Source of the DNA: Nakamurella multipartita DSM 44233
GTDB lineage: Bacteria; Actinomycetota; Actinomycetes; Mycobacteriales; Nakamurellaceae
DNA length: 64,000 nt
Assembly: GCF_000024365.1 (NCBI RefSeq)
Contig: NC_013235.1
Coordinates: 5,580,001 to 5,644,000, forward strand
Direction of reading: 5' to 3'
Shown here: piece by piece, positions 52,087 through 63,737 of the stretch
Layout of the letters: each line of letters starts with the position of its first letter
How positions within the stretch are numbered: position 1 is the first letter of the stretch
Notes under the pieces: generated by a model
What the model was told of the DNA's origin: nothing
What the model saw: the letters and a program-made list of their open reading frames with translations, nothing else
Database searches by the model: none
Position numbers and translations under genes: made by a program

Positions 52087-53169
52087 TCAGAACCGGGGAT
52101 GGTCCCCGCACAGGGTGACCCGCTCGCTGCGGTCGCCGGAGTTCTCGACGGTGCCGAGCACGACCGACCACACGTGCCGCGCGGTCAGCATGGCCATGGC
52201 CCGGTCGACGTCCTCCTGCGGGAGCACGGCGACCATGCCGATGCCCATGTTGAACGCCTTCTCCATCTCGTCGCGGGCCACCCGGCCGTGCGAGGCGATG
52301 TAGCCGAACACCGGCAGCGGGCTCCACGCCCGGCGGTCCAGCGCGGCGGTCAGCCCGTCCGGGATGACCCGGGCCAGGTTGTTGGCCAGGCCGCCCCCGG
52401 TGATGTGCGCGTAGGCGTGCACGTCGGTCTCCCGCATCAGCGCCAGGCAGTCCAGCGCGTAGATGCGGCAAGGCTCCAGCAGCTCCTCGCCCAGGGTCCG
52501 GCCGAACTCCTCGACGTGCCCGTCCAGCCGCAGCCGGGCGATGTCCAGCAGCACGTGGCGGACCATCGAGTAGCCGTTGGAGTGCAGGCCGGACGAGCCC
52601 ATGCCCAGCACCACGTCGCCGGCCCGGACCCGGTCCGGGCCGAGCACCTCGTCGGCCTCGACCACGCCGACGCCGGTCGCGGCCAGGTCGTAGTCGTCCG
52701 GGGCCATCAACCCGGGATGCTCGGCGGTCTCCCCGCCGACCAGCGCGCAGCCGGCCAGCACGCAGCCGTCGGCGATGCCGGAGACGATCGCGGCGATCCG
52801 CTGCGGGTCGAGCTTGCCGGTGGCGATGTAGTCCTGCAGGAACAACGGCTCCGCGCCGCTGGCCACCAGGTCGTCCACGACCATCGCGACCAGGTCGATG
52901 CCGATGGTGTTGTGCACGTCCATCGCCTGGGCGATCGCGCACTTGGTGCCGACGCCGTCGGTGGACGAGGCCAGCAGCGGCTCGCGGTAGCGGTGCAGGG
53001 GCAGCCGGAACAGCGAGGCGAATCCGCCGATGCCGCCGACGACCTCGGGCCGACGGGTGCGGGAGGTGAAGGGCTTCATGAGGTCGACCGCGGCCTCACC
53101 GGCGGCGATCGACACCCCCGACCCTTCGTACGTGGCCCCGGAGCCGATGGGGTGGCGGGTGTCGGTCAT
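52087..53169 (-). CDS. purM: phosphoribosylformylglycinamidine cyclo-ligase (AIR synthetase)
   Basis: Fifth step of IMP synthesis, ATP-dependent ring closure to aminoimidazole ribotide. 360 aa, full length: TYEGSGVSIAAGEAAVDLM, LASSTDGVGTKCAIAQ, GIDLVAMVVDDLVASGAEPLFLQDY, GGETAEHPGLM, SSGLHSNGYSMVR, HITGGGLANNL and ARDEMEKAFNMGIGMV. Follows purF on the same strand after 97 bases. Confidence 0.96.
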   Translation of the reverse strand: MTDTRHPIGSGATYEGSGVSIAAGEAAVDLMKPFTSRTRRPEVVGGIGGFASLFRLPLHRYREPLLASSTDGVGTKCAIAQAMDVHNTIGIDLVAMVVDDLVASGAEPLFLQDYIATGKLDPQRIAAIVSGIADGCVLAGCALVGGETAEHPGLMAPDDYDLAATGVGVVEADEVLGPDRVRAGDVVLGMGSSGLHSNGYSMVRHVLLDIARLRLDGHVEEFGRTLGEELLEPCRIYALDCLALMRETDVHAYAHITGGGLANNLARVIPDGLTAALDRRAWSPLPVFGYIASHGRVARDEMEKAFNMGIGMVAVLPQEDVDRAMAMLTARHVWSVVLGTVENSGDRSERVTLCGDHPRF

Positions 53170-53266
53170 GCGGTTGCTCGTCTCGTTCTCGACCCGGAAC
53201 TCCGCCGGGCCGTACCGGTCGACCGCTCGCCTCTGAACGGTCGTGACCTTGGGTGGTGCCGCGCGA

Positions 53267-54871
53267 TCATGGGCGGCTCAGGGCATCCTCGGCGCCGTAG
53301 CCGTGCGCGGCCACCGGGGAGCGGCCGCCCAGGTGGGCCGGTCCGGCGACGCCGCGGGCAATGCCCTCCAGCACGTGCTTGCCGACCTGATCGGGGATCT
53401 CGATCGGGTAGTCCCCGGTGAAACACGCGGTGCACAGCCGGTTCTTGGGCTGCTCGGTCGCGGCGATCAGGCCCTCCAACGAGACGTACGCCAAGGTGTC
53501 GGCGCCGATCGAGCGGCGGACCGCCTCGACGTCACCGGCGTTGGCGATCAGCTCGGCCCGGGAGGCGAAGTCGATGCCGTAGAAGCAGGGCCAGCGCACC
53601 GGCGGGGACGCGATCCGCACGTGCACCTCGACCGCGCCGGCCTCGCGCAGCATCCGGACCAGGGCCCGCTGGGTGTTGCCGCGGACGATGGAGTCGTCCA
53701 CCACGATCAACCGCTTACCCCGGATGACGTCGCGCAGCGGGTTGAGCTTGAGCCGGATGCCGAGCTGGCGGATGGTCTGCGAGGGCTGGATGAAGGTCCG
53801 CCCCACGTAGGCGTTCTTGACCAGACCCTGCCCGTAGGGAATCCCGGAGGCCTGGGCGTAACCGATCGCCGCGGGTGTGCCGGACTCCGGGGTGGGGATG
53901 ACCAGGTCGGCCTCGACCGGATCCTGGGCGGCCAGCCGGCGGCCGATCTCGACCCGGGACGCCTGCACGCCACGACCGGAGATGGAGGTGTCCGGACGGG
54001 CCAGGTAGACGTACTCGAAGATGCAGCCCTTGGGCGTGGGGGCGGCGAAACGCTCGCTGCGCAGGCCGTCGGCGTCGATGGCCAGCAGCTCACCCGGCTC
54101 GACCTCGCGGACGAACGAGGCGCCGACGATGTCCAGGGCGGCGGTCTCGGACGCGACGACCCACCCCCGGTCCAGCCGGCCCAGCACCAGCGGGCGCACG
54201 CCGTGCGGGTCCCGGGCGGCGTACAGGGTGTGCTCGTCGCAGAAGACGAAGCTGAACGCGCCCTGCAGGTCGGGCAGCAGCTCCATCGCCGCGGCCTCCA
54301 GGCCGGCGTCGGCGGAACGGCCGGCGAGCAGCCGGGTGACCACGTCCGAATCGGTGGAGCACTTGCCGCGGCGGGCCTTGCCGGGCAGCGCAGCGACCCG
54401 GGCCTCCAGCTCGACGGTGTTGACCAGGTTGCCGTTGTGGCCCAGCGCGATGCCGGACCCGACGTCGGTGATGGCGAAGGTCGGCTGCGCGTTCTCCCAG
54501 GTGGTCGACCCGGTGGTGGAGTACCGGCAGTGACCGACGGCGATATGGCCGACCAGGGAGGACAGGGTCTGCTCGTCGAAGACCTGGGAGACCAGACCCA
54601 GATCCTTGAACACGACGATCTGCGAGCCGTCGGCGACGGCGATGCCGGCCGCCTCCTGGCCGCGGTGCTGCAGCGCGTAGAGGCCGTAGTAGGTGAGCTT
54701 GGCCACATCCTCGCCGGGCGCCCAGACGCCGAAGACGCCGCACTCCTCGCGCGGCGAGGGATCGCGCTCGGGGTCCAGGGATGGGTCGATCGAATCGGAC
54801 CGGCGCACCGTCGGGTTCGGCAGGGGCGTCGGTGCGGAGTGGGTGGCGCGAGGTGGCGTGCCTATGACCAC
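53267..54871 (-). CDS. purF: amidophosphoribosyltransferase
   Basis: First committed step of purine synthesis: PRPP plus glutamine to 5-phosphoribosylamine. The glutaminase nucleophile is Cys44 in EECGVFGVW after a 43-residue propeptide that must be cleaved. Phosphoribosyl motifs: LIVVDDSIVRGNT (PRPP loop). The C-terminus has CTACFTGDYPI, part of the Cys set typical of Fe-S-containing PurF. 534 aa. GTG start 54871 with GGAGG further upstream. Family members are feedback-inhibited by AMP and GMP. Confidence 0.96.
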   Translation of the reverse strand: MVIGTPPRATHSAPTPLPNPTVRRSDSIDPSLDPERDPSPREECGVFGVWAPGEDVAKLTYYGLYALQHRGQEAAGIAVADGSQIVVFKDLGLVSQVFDEQTLSSLVGHIAVGHCRYSTTGSTTWENAQPTFAITDVGSGIALGHNGNLVNTVELEARVAALPGKARRGKCSTDSDVVTRLLAGRSADAGLEAAAMELLPDLQGAFSFVFCDEHTLYAARDPHGVRPLVLGRLDRGWVVASETAALDIVGASFVREVEPGELLAIDADGLRSERFAAPTPKGCIFEYVYLARPDTSISGRGVQASRVEIGRRLAAQDPVEADLVIPTPESGTPAAIGYAQASGIPYGQGLVKNAYVGRTFIQPSQTIRQLGIRLKLNPLRDVIRGKRLIVVDDSIVRGNTQRALVRMLREAGAVEVHVRIASPPVRWPCFYGIDFASRAELIANAGDVEAVRRSIGADTLAYVSLEGLIAATEQPKNRLCTACFTGDYPIEIPDQVGKHVLEGIARGVAGPAHLGGRSPVAAHGYGAEDALSRP

Positions 54872-55002
54872 GTAAACCGTGCTCCTCCGTGAGCGGGTGA
54901 TGCCAGGGGATCAGCGGTACCCCACTGTACCTGGTTTCGGGGGTACGCCACCCCGAGAACCCGGTGACCCGGCCCGCATCGCGCGGCCGGACGGGCGCCG
55001 GG

Positions 55003-55380
55003 TCAGCCGGTCAGGTCGGTCAGCGGCAGCAGCGCGGACAGGTCGGCCCGGGTCCCGCTGGCGCTCACCCGGCCGTCACCCAGGGCGTCGGCCCAGCTCA
55101 CCGTGCCGACGACCAGGGCCAGCCAGGTGGCCGGGTCGGTCTCGATGACGTTCGGCGGCGTGCCGCGGGTGTGGCTGAGCCCACCCATCGCCTGCACCGC
55201 CGCGTAGGGCGGGACCCGGATCTCCACGGCCTTGCCGGGATGGGCCTGGGCCAGCCAGCGCAGGCTGGCCCGGACCGCGGCGGCCACCCGATCCCGGTCC
55301 GGCGCGCCCGGCTGGTCGCTGACCTGGCGCCAGGCGGCCACCGCCGCGGCGGCCTGGCGGTGGGTCACGATGCGGGCCAT
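55003..55380 (-). CDS. sterol-carrier-family protein (Rv0807-like)
   Basis: 125-aa single-domain protein: VTHRQAAAAVAAWRQ, VAAAVRASLRWLAQAHPGKAVEIRVPPYAAVQAMGG, TWLALVVGTVSWADALGDGRVSASGTRADLSALLPL. The SCP2-like pattern and its place just upstream of purF match the mycobacterial Rv0807/purF arrangement. Function unknown; may bind a lipid or act in purine-linked metabolism. ATG 55380; no obvious ribosome site, and TAGGCT a few bases upstream may be a -10 box for a leaderless message. Confidence 0.78.
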   Translation of the reverse strand: MARIVTHRQAAAAVAAWRQVSDQPGAPDRDRVAAAVRASLRWLAQAHPGKAVEIRVPPYAAVQAMGGLSHTRGTPPNVIETDPATWLALVVGTVSWADALGDGRVSASGTRADLSALLPLTDLTG

Positions 55381-55464
55381 GGTCGAGCAGCCTAGGGGCT
55401 GGGTCGGGCCCGGATGGCCCGCCGATTCCCATCCGAACGGCCCGCGGCTCCGGATACTCGAATT

Positions 55465-56181
55465 GTGAACCCCACTCATTCCGGTCCGGCCGCCGGCGGC
55501 GCGAGGATGTCCGCGATCCGGACCCCGTGCGCGGCCACCGCGGCCGTCCTGGTCCTGCACGGCGGCTCGGCCGACTCCACCGAACCCGTCGGCCCGTTCA
55601 GCCTCGCCGCCCTGCGGCTGCTCCCGGTCGCCCGAGCCATCGCCCGGGCCGACCGGAACGCGGCCGTCTACCGGCTGCGCAATGCGGTGAAGGGGTGGAA
55701 CGGCGACGGGGCCACGGTGCTGGCCGACGCCCGGGCGGCGGTGGACGCGATCGCCGCCACCCATCCGGACCTGCCGGTGGTGCTCGTCGGGCACTCCCTG
55801 GGCGGCCGGGTGGCCGTGCACCTGGCCCGGTCGGCCGGGCCGGACGCGGCGGGTCCCGTGGTCGGGGTCGTCGGGCTGGCGCCCTGGCTCGAACCGGGCG
55901 ACCCGGTCGAGGGGTTGACCCGGGTGCCGCTGGCCGTCGTCCAGGGCACCAACGACCGGATGATCCCCACCCGCTCGACCGAGCCGTGGCTGGACCGGGC
56001 GGCCCGGGCCGGGGTGCGGCTGCGCCGGATCGTCGTCGACGGCGGCGAACACACCATGCTGCGGCACTACCGGCGCTGGCACCGGGACTGCGTCGACGGC
56101 GTTCGCTGGGTGCTGGCGACCGCCGCCGCGGCGGCCGCCATCCCGCCGGGTCGGGCCGGCTCGGCCGGCCCCCGCCGCTGA
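55465..56181 (+). CDS. alpha/beta hydrolase
   Basis: About 238 aa. Triad visible: nucleophile Ser in VGHSLGGRVAVH, Asp in VVQGTNDRMIP, His in GGEHTMLRHY; LVLHGG oxyanion segment. No signal peptide. GTG 55465 lies 6 bases after GATACT, giving a likely leaderless start; ATG 55507 is an alternative. Transcription is stopped by a 27-bp hairpin. Substrate unknown. Divergent from the Rv0807-like gene. Confidence 0.82.
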   Translation: MNPTHSGPAAGGARMSAIRTPCAATAAVLVLHGGSADSTEPVGPFSLAALRLLPVARAIARADRNAAVYRLRNAVKGWNGDGATVLADARAAVDAIAATHPDLPVVLVGHSLGGRVAVHLARSAGPDAAGPVVGVVGLAPWLEPGDPVEGLTRVPLAVVQGTNDRMIPTRSTEPWLDRAARAGVRLRRIVVDGGEHTMLRHYRRWHRDCVDGVRWVLATAAAAAAIPPGRAGSAGPRR

Positions 56182-56315
56182 CCTCGGCGCGCCCCGCGTT
56201 CCACCCCGCCCACGCCCGCCCCGCCCGGCCTCCCCGCCCCGCCCGCGCCCGCCCGCCTTCGCGCCGCCCGGCCCCCTTCGCGCCCGGCCTCCCCGCGCGC
56301 CCGGCCTCCTTTCGC
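56182..56315. other. polypyrimidine, strand-asymmetric spacer
   Basis: A C-rich stretch with repeated CCCGCCC and CGCCCGGCCTCC, almost without purine runs. No gene. It leads into a large hairpin. Confidence 0.6.
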
Positions 56316-56376
56316 GCCGACTTGCCAGAAACGCACCGCTGAACAGAGGTCAGCGGTGCGTTTCTGGCAAGTCGGC
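56316..56376. terminator. perfect 27-bp hairpin, copy A of a repeated element
   Basis: Arms 56316-56342 and 56350-56376, identical over 27 bp, begin GCCGACTTGCC, with 7-nt loop ACAGAGG. Lies between convergent genes, so it can act on both strands. Related copies at 59195-59253 and 63659-63715. Confidence 0.85.
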
Positions 56377-56403
56377 GTTCTCGGGGGGCCGTTCGCGGCC
56401 GGC

Positions 56404-57189
56404 TCAGATCGTCGTGATCAGGCCGCCGTCGATCGTGACGTCGGCCCCGGTGATGTTGGCCGCCCGGTCGCTGGCCAGGAACACAACCAGGTCGGCCACC
56501 TCCTGCGGGCGGGTGAACCGGCCGGTGACGCTGCCGGCCGCGGCCTGCGCCGCGATGGCGGCCGGATCACCGCCGGCGGCCTGAGCGATGGTGGCGGCCA
56601 CCCCGCCATCGCCCAGCCACAGGTCGGTCTCCACCGGACCCGGGCTCACGCTGTTGACCCGCACGCCCCGCGGTCCGAACTCCTTGGACAGTGCCTTGCT
56701 CAGGTTGGTGAGCGCGGCCTTGCCGGCGCTGTAGTCGATGACGGTCGGGTCGGGCAGGAAGGCGTTGACCGAGCCGGTGTTCACGATGCTGCCGCCGCCG
56801 GCGGCCAGCATGGTGGGCAGCACCGCCCGGGTCATCCGGACGGCGGCCATCAGGTTCAGATTCAGCGAGGTCAGCCACTGCTCGTCGGTCACGGCCAGGA
56901 ACCCGTCGAGCCGGGTGCCGACGGCGCCGACATTGTTGACCAGGATGTCCACGCGGCCGCGGCCCAGGGCGGCCGCCAGCAGCTGGTCGGCGGCGTCGGC
57001 GGTGGCCAGGTCGACCGGGACGAAGGTTGCCCCGCCGGCCTCGACCAGCCCGGCCAACTCGTCGGAGAGCCGGCGGGCGCCCGCCATGACGTGGACCCCC
57101 TCGTCGACGAAGGTCCGGGTGATCGCCAGGCCGATGCCCTTGCTCGCGCCGGTGACGATGGCGACGCGGCCGTCGAGGTCGAGGTTCAT
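56404..57189 (-). CDS. short-chain dehydrogenase/reductase
   Basis: 261-aa classical SDR: VTGASKGIGLAI, NNVGAVG, catalytic Ser (TGSVNAF), Tyr/Lys in YSAGKAALTNLSKAL, and the C-terminal RPQEVADLVVFLASDRAANITGADVTIDGG block. Ends convergent with the alpha/beta hydrolase gene across a hairpin. It follows the minus-strand hydrolase (57232) after 42 bases and is probably in one operon with it. Confidence 0.92.
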   Translation of the reverse strand: MNLDLDGRVAIVTGASKGIGLAITRTFVDEGVHVMAGARRLSDELAGLVEAGGATFVPVDLATADAADQLLAAALGRGRVDILVNNVGAVGTRLDGFLAVTDEQWLTSLNLNLMAAVRMTRAVLPTMLAAGGGSIVNTGSVNAFLPDPTVIDYSAGKAALTNLSKALSKEFGPRGVRVNSVSPGPVETDLWLGDGGVAATIAQAAGGDPAAIAAQAAAGSVTGRFTRPQEVADLVVFLASDRAANITGADVTIDGGLITTI

Positions 57190-57231
57190 GAGCGTGACTT
57201 CACGGTCAGGGTCATCGCGGTCCGATCCCGC

Positions 57232-58032
57232 TCAGATTCCACAGCCGCGCAGCCAGGTCAGGACCTCGTCGGCGACGTCCTTCCAGCCGTGGTCGATGGT
57301 CAACGAATGGCCCCGGCCCTCGAACTTCTTGAGGTGGGTGACCGCGATGGAGTCCCGGTACTGCTTGAAGGTGGACCGGGTGACGACGTCGGGCACCGTG
57401 TGGTCGGCGGTGCCGGAGATGAGCAGCAGCGGGCCACGACTGGCGTTGTCGGTGTCGACCGCGGCCTGCGAGTGCAGCACGAAGTTGGCCGCCGCGGCCT
57501 GGAACAGCGGCCGGGCCGGCGACGGGATGGTGTAGGCCGCGAAGAGTTGGTCGGACTCCTCCTCGGTGAGCGCGTTGCCGAAGCCGAACCGGAACTCCTT
57601 CTCGGTCAGCGCGACCGCCCGGTGCAGGTTCGCCGGATTGCCCAGGGCCGGCAGTCCGGATCGCAGCTGGGCCAGCGGCAGCGGCAGCACGCCCTTGATC
57701 TGGGCCGGGTCGATGGCCACGCCCGCGGCGCCCAGACCCTGACCCAGCAGCTTCTCGGTGATCAGCCCACCGAACGAATGCCCGATGAGCACCGGCGCGG
57801 CCGGCAGGTCCTTGATGATCTGCGCGTAGTGGTCGGTGACATCGTCGATGCCCAGGTTCGCGACCGCGTCGGGGTCCTCCCGGGCCGCCTCGACGGTGGC
57901 GGGTTCGCCCGGCCACCCTGGGGCGATCGGGTCGTAGCCGGATTCCCGGAACAGATCCATCCAGGGTTGCCAGCTGCTGGCGTGCAGCCACAGGCCGTGG
58001 ATGAAGACCGCCGGGGTGGTGGGTGCGGTCAC
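57232..58032 (-). CDS. alpha/beta hydrolase
   Basis: 266 aa. Nucleophile Ser in IGHSFGGLITEKLLG, acidic residue in SGTADHTVPD, His in GRGHSLTIDHGW, oxyanion region IHGLWLHASSW. Closely resembles haloalkane/ester-type or MhpC-like hydrolases but substrate cannot be told. GTG 58032 with GAAGGG about 9 bases upstream. Likely the first gene of a two-gene operon with the SDR, under the divergent LysR protein. Confidence 0.87.
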   Translation of the reverse strand: MTAPTTPAVFIHGLWLHASSWQPWMDLFRESGYDPIAPGWPGEPATVEAAREDPDAVANLGIDDVTDHYAQIIKDLPAAPVLIGHSFGGLITEKLLGQGLGAAGVAIDPAQIKGVLPLPLAQLRSGLPALGNPANLHRAVALTEKEFRFGFGNALTEEESDQLFAAYTIPSPARPLFQAAAANFVLHSQAAVDTDNASRGPLLLISGTADHTVPDVVTRSTFKQYRDSIAVTHLKKFEGRGHSLTIDHGWKDVADEVLTWLRGCGI

Positions 58033-58198
58033 GATGGTGCCCTTCGTGGGGAGAGGTCGGTGACCGAAGCCAACACCCGCGACAAATGGGCGTCCAAGTC
58101 CCGTTCGAGCCGGATTGATAACTGCGGGATCCGGGTGCGGGCGTTACCGTGGGTCGACCGGTTCGCCCCCCCGTGATCGGATTCGACGGGAAGGCTCG
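58033..58198. promoter_or_regulatory. divergent LysR control region
   Basis: 166-bp gap between the hydrolase operon and the LysR gene. A pair of inverted pieces GATAAC (58117-58122) and GTTACC (58143-58148) flanks a GC-rich core and could be part of a LysR site. No other clear motif. Confidence 0.3.
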
Positions 58199-59158
58199 AT
58201 GGACCTGGATCTGCGGTCGGTTCGCTATTTCGTCGCGCTGGCCGACGAGCTGCACTTCGGTCGCGCCGCCGCGAAGCTGTACTTGAGCCAGCCGGCGCTG
58301 TCCAAGCAGATCCGCAAGCTGGAAGAGCGGCTGGGCACCCGGTTGCTCGTCCGCGACACCCGCCACGTCACGCTGACCGCCCGCGGGGAGCGGTTCCTGG
58401 TCGAGGCCCGTCAGCTGCTGGCCATCGCGCAGTCCATGCAGCAGCCGGATCGGGTGAACAGCCTGCGGATGGCGCACATCTTCGAGCTGGACACCAGTCG
58501 GGTGATCGCCGACGCCTTCGCGTCGGCCTGTCCGGACGTCGACCTGAGCGAGCACGCGATGGACAGCGCCGCTCAGCTGGAGGCGCTGCTGGAGCACCGG
58601 CTGGACGTGGCGATCCTGCGGATCAGCCCGCGGATGGTGCTGGATCATCCCGCCGGCTGGACGCACCGCCTGCTCCGGCTCGAGCCCTTGGTGCTGGTCG
58701 GTCACCCGGGCCCGGCCGGCCCGGCGGACTCGCTGCTGGATCGTCCGCTGGACGTGTTCGGCGACCCGCCCGAGTCCGGCAGCTACAACGCGCACGGCGA
58801 CTACCTCACCGCGCTCGAGCACGACCTCGGCGTCCGGCTGCGGTGGCTGGGCACCCCGGGGGCGTTCAGCCACTGCCTGACCCGGGTCACCCGGGCCCCC
58901 GGTCCCACCCAGTTCCTGGAGTTCCACAGCTACGCGGTCCGGTACGCCGAGCACGGGCTGGCGCTGTCCTGGCCGCGGGAGGCGCAGCCGTACTACCCGT
59001 GGTCGCTGGCCTGGCGGGACGAGCCGGCGAGCCCGGCCCTGGCCGACTTCCTGCGGATCGCCCGGGACGAGGCCGGTCGCCGCGGCTGGCTGGCCCACCC
59101 GGCGGCCGCGCACGGGGCGCCCTGGCTGCCGCCGGACGATCCGAGCCGCGCCGCCTGA
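58199..59158 (+). CDS. LysR-family transcriptional regulator
   Basis: 319 aa. N-terminal HTH: MDLDLRSVRYFVALADELHFGRAAAKLYLSQPALSKQIRKLEERLGTRLLVRDTRHVTLTARGERFL. C-terminal effector domain with TWO-lobed pattern (NSLRMAHIFELDTSRVIADAFA ... [10 protein letters not shown]). GGGAAGG lies 4 bases before ATG 58199. Divergent from the hydrolase-SDR operon, its probable target. The small molecule it senses is probably a substrate of the hydrolase. Confidence 0.9.
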   Translation: MDLDLRSVRYFVALADELHFGRAAAKLYLSQPALSKQIRKLEERLGTRLLVRDTRHVTLTARGERFLVEARQLLAIAQSMQQPDRVNSLRMAHIFELDTSRVIADAFASACPDVDLSEHAMDSAAQLEALLEHRLDVAILRISPRMVLDHPAGWTHRLLRLEPLVLVGHPGPAGPADSLLDRPLDVFGDPPESGSYNAHGDYLTALEHDLGVRLRWLGTPGAFSHCLTRVTRAPGPTQFLEFHSYAVRYAEHGLALSWPREAQPYYPWSLAWRDEPASPALADFLRIARDEAGRRGWLAHPAAAHGAPWLPPDDPSRAA

Positions 59159-59194
59159 CCCGAGCCGCGCCGCCTGACCCCCCGCCGACCACCA

Positions 59195-59253
59195 CCGACT
59201 TGCCTCAGGCGAACCGCTGAAGGCGGGTCAGCGGTACGTATGAGGCAAGTCGG
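59195..59253. terminator. imperfect hairpin, copy B of a repeated element
   Basis: Arms about 26 nt (59195-59220 and 59228-59253), 23 pairs, starting CCGACTTGCCTCAGG, loop AGGCGGG (7 nt). Between convergent LysR and purL genes. Shares GACTTGCC, ACCGCTGA and the mirrored TCAGCGGT, GGCAAGTC with copy A. Confidence 0.8.
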
Positions 59254-59319
59254 CGCACGTGCGGGTGGGTGGGCAGCGTGGGGCGCGGGCGGGGCGGCGG
59301 CGGGGCGCGGCCGAACCGG

Positions 59320-61739
<2,420 letters not shown>

Positions 61740-61743
<4 letters not shown>

Positions 61744-62435
61744 GCCGAGACCCCGATCGAATCGAGCACCGAGTAGAACAGGCCGAGGCCGTCGTCGGTC
61801 GGCCCGGTGAGCGGGTCGATGGAGTGCTCGGGGTGCGGCATCAGGCCGGCGATCCGGCCGTCGGCCGAGCAGATCCCGGCGATGTCGCGCATCGCGCCGT
61901 TGGGGTTGCCCTGGTCCGGGCCGTCGCCGACGTAGCGGAACAGCACCCGGCCCTCGCCCTCCAGCTCGTCGAGCACCGCGTCGGCGGCGACGAAGCAGCC
62001 CTCGGCGTTCTTCATCGGCACCAGGATCTCGGCGCCCTCGTCGAACCGGGAGGTCCAGGTGGTCGCGGTGTTCTCCACCCGCAGCCACTGGTCGCGGCAG
62101 ATGAACCGCAGGCTGGCGTTGCGGATCAGCGCGCCGGGCAGCAGCCCGGCCTCGCACAGGATCTGGAAGCCGTTGCAGATGCCCAGGACCGGCATCCCGC
62201 CGCGGGCCGCATCGACCACGGACTGCATGACGGGCGCCTGCGCGGCGATCGCGCCGGCCCGCAGGTAGTCGCCGTAGGAGAAGCCGCCGGGCACGACGAC
62301 CGCGTCCACCCCGCGCAGGTCGGCGTCGGCATGCCAGAGCGCGACCGGCTCGGCACCGGAATAGCTCACGGCACGGGCGGCGTCGACGTCGTCCAGGGTC
62401 CCCGGGAAGGTGATGACGCCGATCCGGGGGCTCAC
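61740..62435 (-). CDS. purQ: phosphoribosylformylglycinamidine synthase, glutaminase subunit
   Basis: Glutamine amidotransferase that supplies ammonia to PurL. 231 aa class I GATase: nucleophile Cys in [10 protein letters not shown], His and Glu in [20 protein letters not shown] and [22 protein letters not shown] 62435 overlaps the purS stop (GTGA); stop overlaps purL start. PurS, PurQ and PurL are coupled. Confidence 0.96.
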
Positions 62436-62680
62436 CCGGCCACCTCGGCCAGGCGGGTGACCGTCCAGGTCTCGATCACCGGGTTGGCCAGCAGGGTGCC
62501 GGCGATCTCCTCCAGCTCGGCGTCGGTGACCGAGTCGTCGACCTCGAGATCGAAGTGCTTGCCCTGCCGGACGGAGGTGATGCCGGTGTGTCCGGACCGG
62601 CCGAGCGCGGCGAGGATCGCCTTGCCCTGCGGGTCGAGGATCTCCGGCTTGATGACGACATCGACGGCCACGCGAGCCAC
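62432..62680 (-). CDS. purS: phosphoribosylformylglycinamidine synthase, PurS subunit
   Basis: 82-aa small subunit that docks PurQ on Pur[46 protein letters not shown] and [21 protein letters not shown] are typical. GTG 62680 with GGGGG shortly upstream; the longer open frame to 62719 lacks support. First gene of purSQL. Confidence 0.93.
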   Translation of the reverse strand: MARVAVDVVIKPEILDPQGKAILAALGRSGHTGITSVRQGKHFDLEVDDSVTDAELEEIAGTLLANPVIETWTVTRLAEVAG

Positions 62681-63053
62681 GACATACCCCCAAGGGTTCG
62701 GCGTTCGGGACGGCCGCACACCAGGGCCGCGGCGTTGCGGCTCGCGAACCTGCCCCGGTTCGGCCGCCGTCGAGCTTAGTCGGCCGGACCGCCGCGCCGA
62801 TCCACCGACCTGACCCGCCGCTCGGTCCGGCGGCGCCGGAGGGGGCCGGTGGCGCGGCTGCGCGGATCAACTCACTCCGAATGTGCTGGGTGGGACAGGA
62901 GTCGCCGGGTTGGGCCGCGCTGGGGAAGTTGATCCGCGCGGGTAACGGGGCGGGGACACAGGGTGAGCACGCTCACGTCGACAACGGAATGTTGACACGT
63001 CATCCTTAGTTGAGACCTCATATATGAGCCGCGCGAACAATACGGGAGATCCG
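62681..63053. promoter_or_regulatory. 373-bp divergent region between purS and the FMN reductase gene
   Basis: No gene. Contains a hairpin with 13-bp arms GCGCGGATCAACT (62860-62872) and AGTTGATCCGCGC (62927-62939); the palindrome GTGAGC-AC-GCTCAC (62963-62976); a TTGACA hexamer near 62993; and the perfect 12-bp palindrome CTCATATATGAG (63017-63028), 25 bases before the next start, a likely operator for the reductase gene. Confidence 0.45.
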
Positions 63054-63620
63054 ATGAGCACCCTGAAGATCGTCATTGCCTCCACCCGCCCCGGCCGCCT
63101 GGGTGAGCCGATCGGCCATTGGCTGGCCGAGCGGGCCCGCGAGCAGGGCAGCTTCGACCGGGTCGAGGTCCTGGACCTGGCCCAGATCGATCTGCCGATG
63201 TTCAACGAGCCGCACCACCCGCGGACCGGTCAGTACGAGCACCCGCACACCAAGGCCTGGTCGGCCGCGGTGGACGAGGCCGACGCGCTGATCTTCGTGT
63301 CCCCCGAGTACAACGGCTTCCCGCCGGCCACCCTGATCAACGCCGTCGACTACCTGCACGCGGAGTGGACCGGCACGCCGCTGGGTGTGCTGACCTACGG
63401 CGCCGGTGGCGGCGGCGCGCGGGCCCGCGCCCAGCTCGAGCTGCTCGGCGGCTACCTGACCATGCCGCTGGCCAGCTCCAACTTCGGCCTGGCCAACGTC
63501 TTCGGCCAGGTCCGCGACGGCGCCTTCACCCCGGTCGAGGGCAACGACGAGTCGGCCGACCGGTTGGTCGCCGAGCTGGCCGAGCTGGCCCGGGTGGCCG
63601 AGCTGACCCCCGCCGCCTGA
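63054..63620 (+). CDS. NAD(P)H-dependent FMN reductase
   Basis: 188-aa flavodoxin-like reductase: KIVIASTRPGRLGEPIGHWL (FMN phosphate loop), VLDLAQIDLPMFNEPHHP, the signature SPEYNGFPPATLINAVDYLHAEW, and LTYGAGGGGARARAQLELLGGYLTMP. Reduces FMN, quinones or azo compounds. ATG 63054 with GGGAGAT in front; ATG 63024 would add ten residues. Ends at a hairpin; converges on the next gene. Confidence 0.92.
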   Translation: MSTLKIVIASTRPGRLGEPIGHWLAERAREQGSFDRVEVLDLAQIDLPMFNEPHHPRTGQYEHPHTKAWSAAVDEADALIFVSPEYNGFPPATLINAVDYLHAEWTGTPLGVLTYGAGGGGARARAQLELLGGYLTMPLASSNFGLANVFGQVRDGAFTPVEGNDESADRLVAELAELARVAELTPAA

Positions 63621-63658
63621 GCCCACCCGCAGCGAATCAGCCGCCCCGAATCAGCCGC

Positions 63659-63715
63659 CGACTTGCCTCATTCGCACCGCTGGGCCGCGCCCAGCGGTGC
63701 GGATGGGGCCAGTCG
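63659..63715. terminator. hairpin, copy C of a repeated element
   Basis: Arms 63659-63683 and 63691-63715, 25 nt, beginning CGACTTGCCTCATTCGC, one mismatch plus two G-U pairs, 7-nt loop GCCGCGC. Between convergent FMN reductase and membrane protein genes, as for copies A and B. Confidence 0.8.
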
Positions 63716-63737
63716 ATGGCTTAGGGGAACCGCGCGA

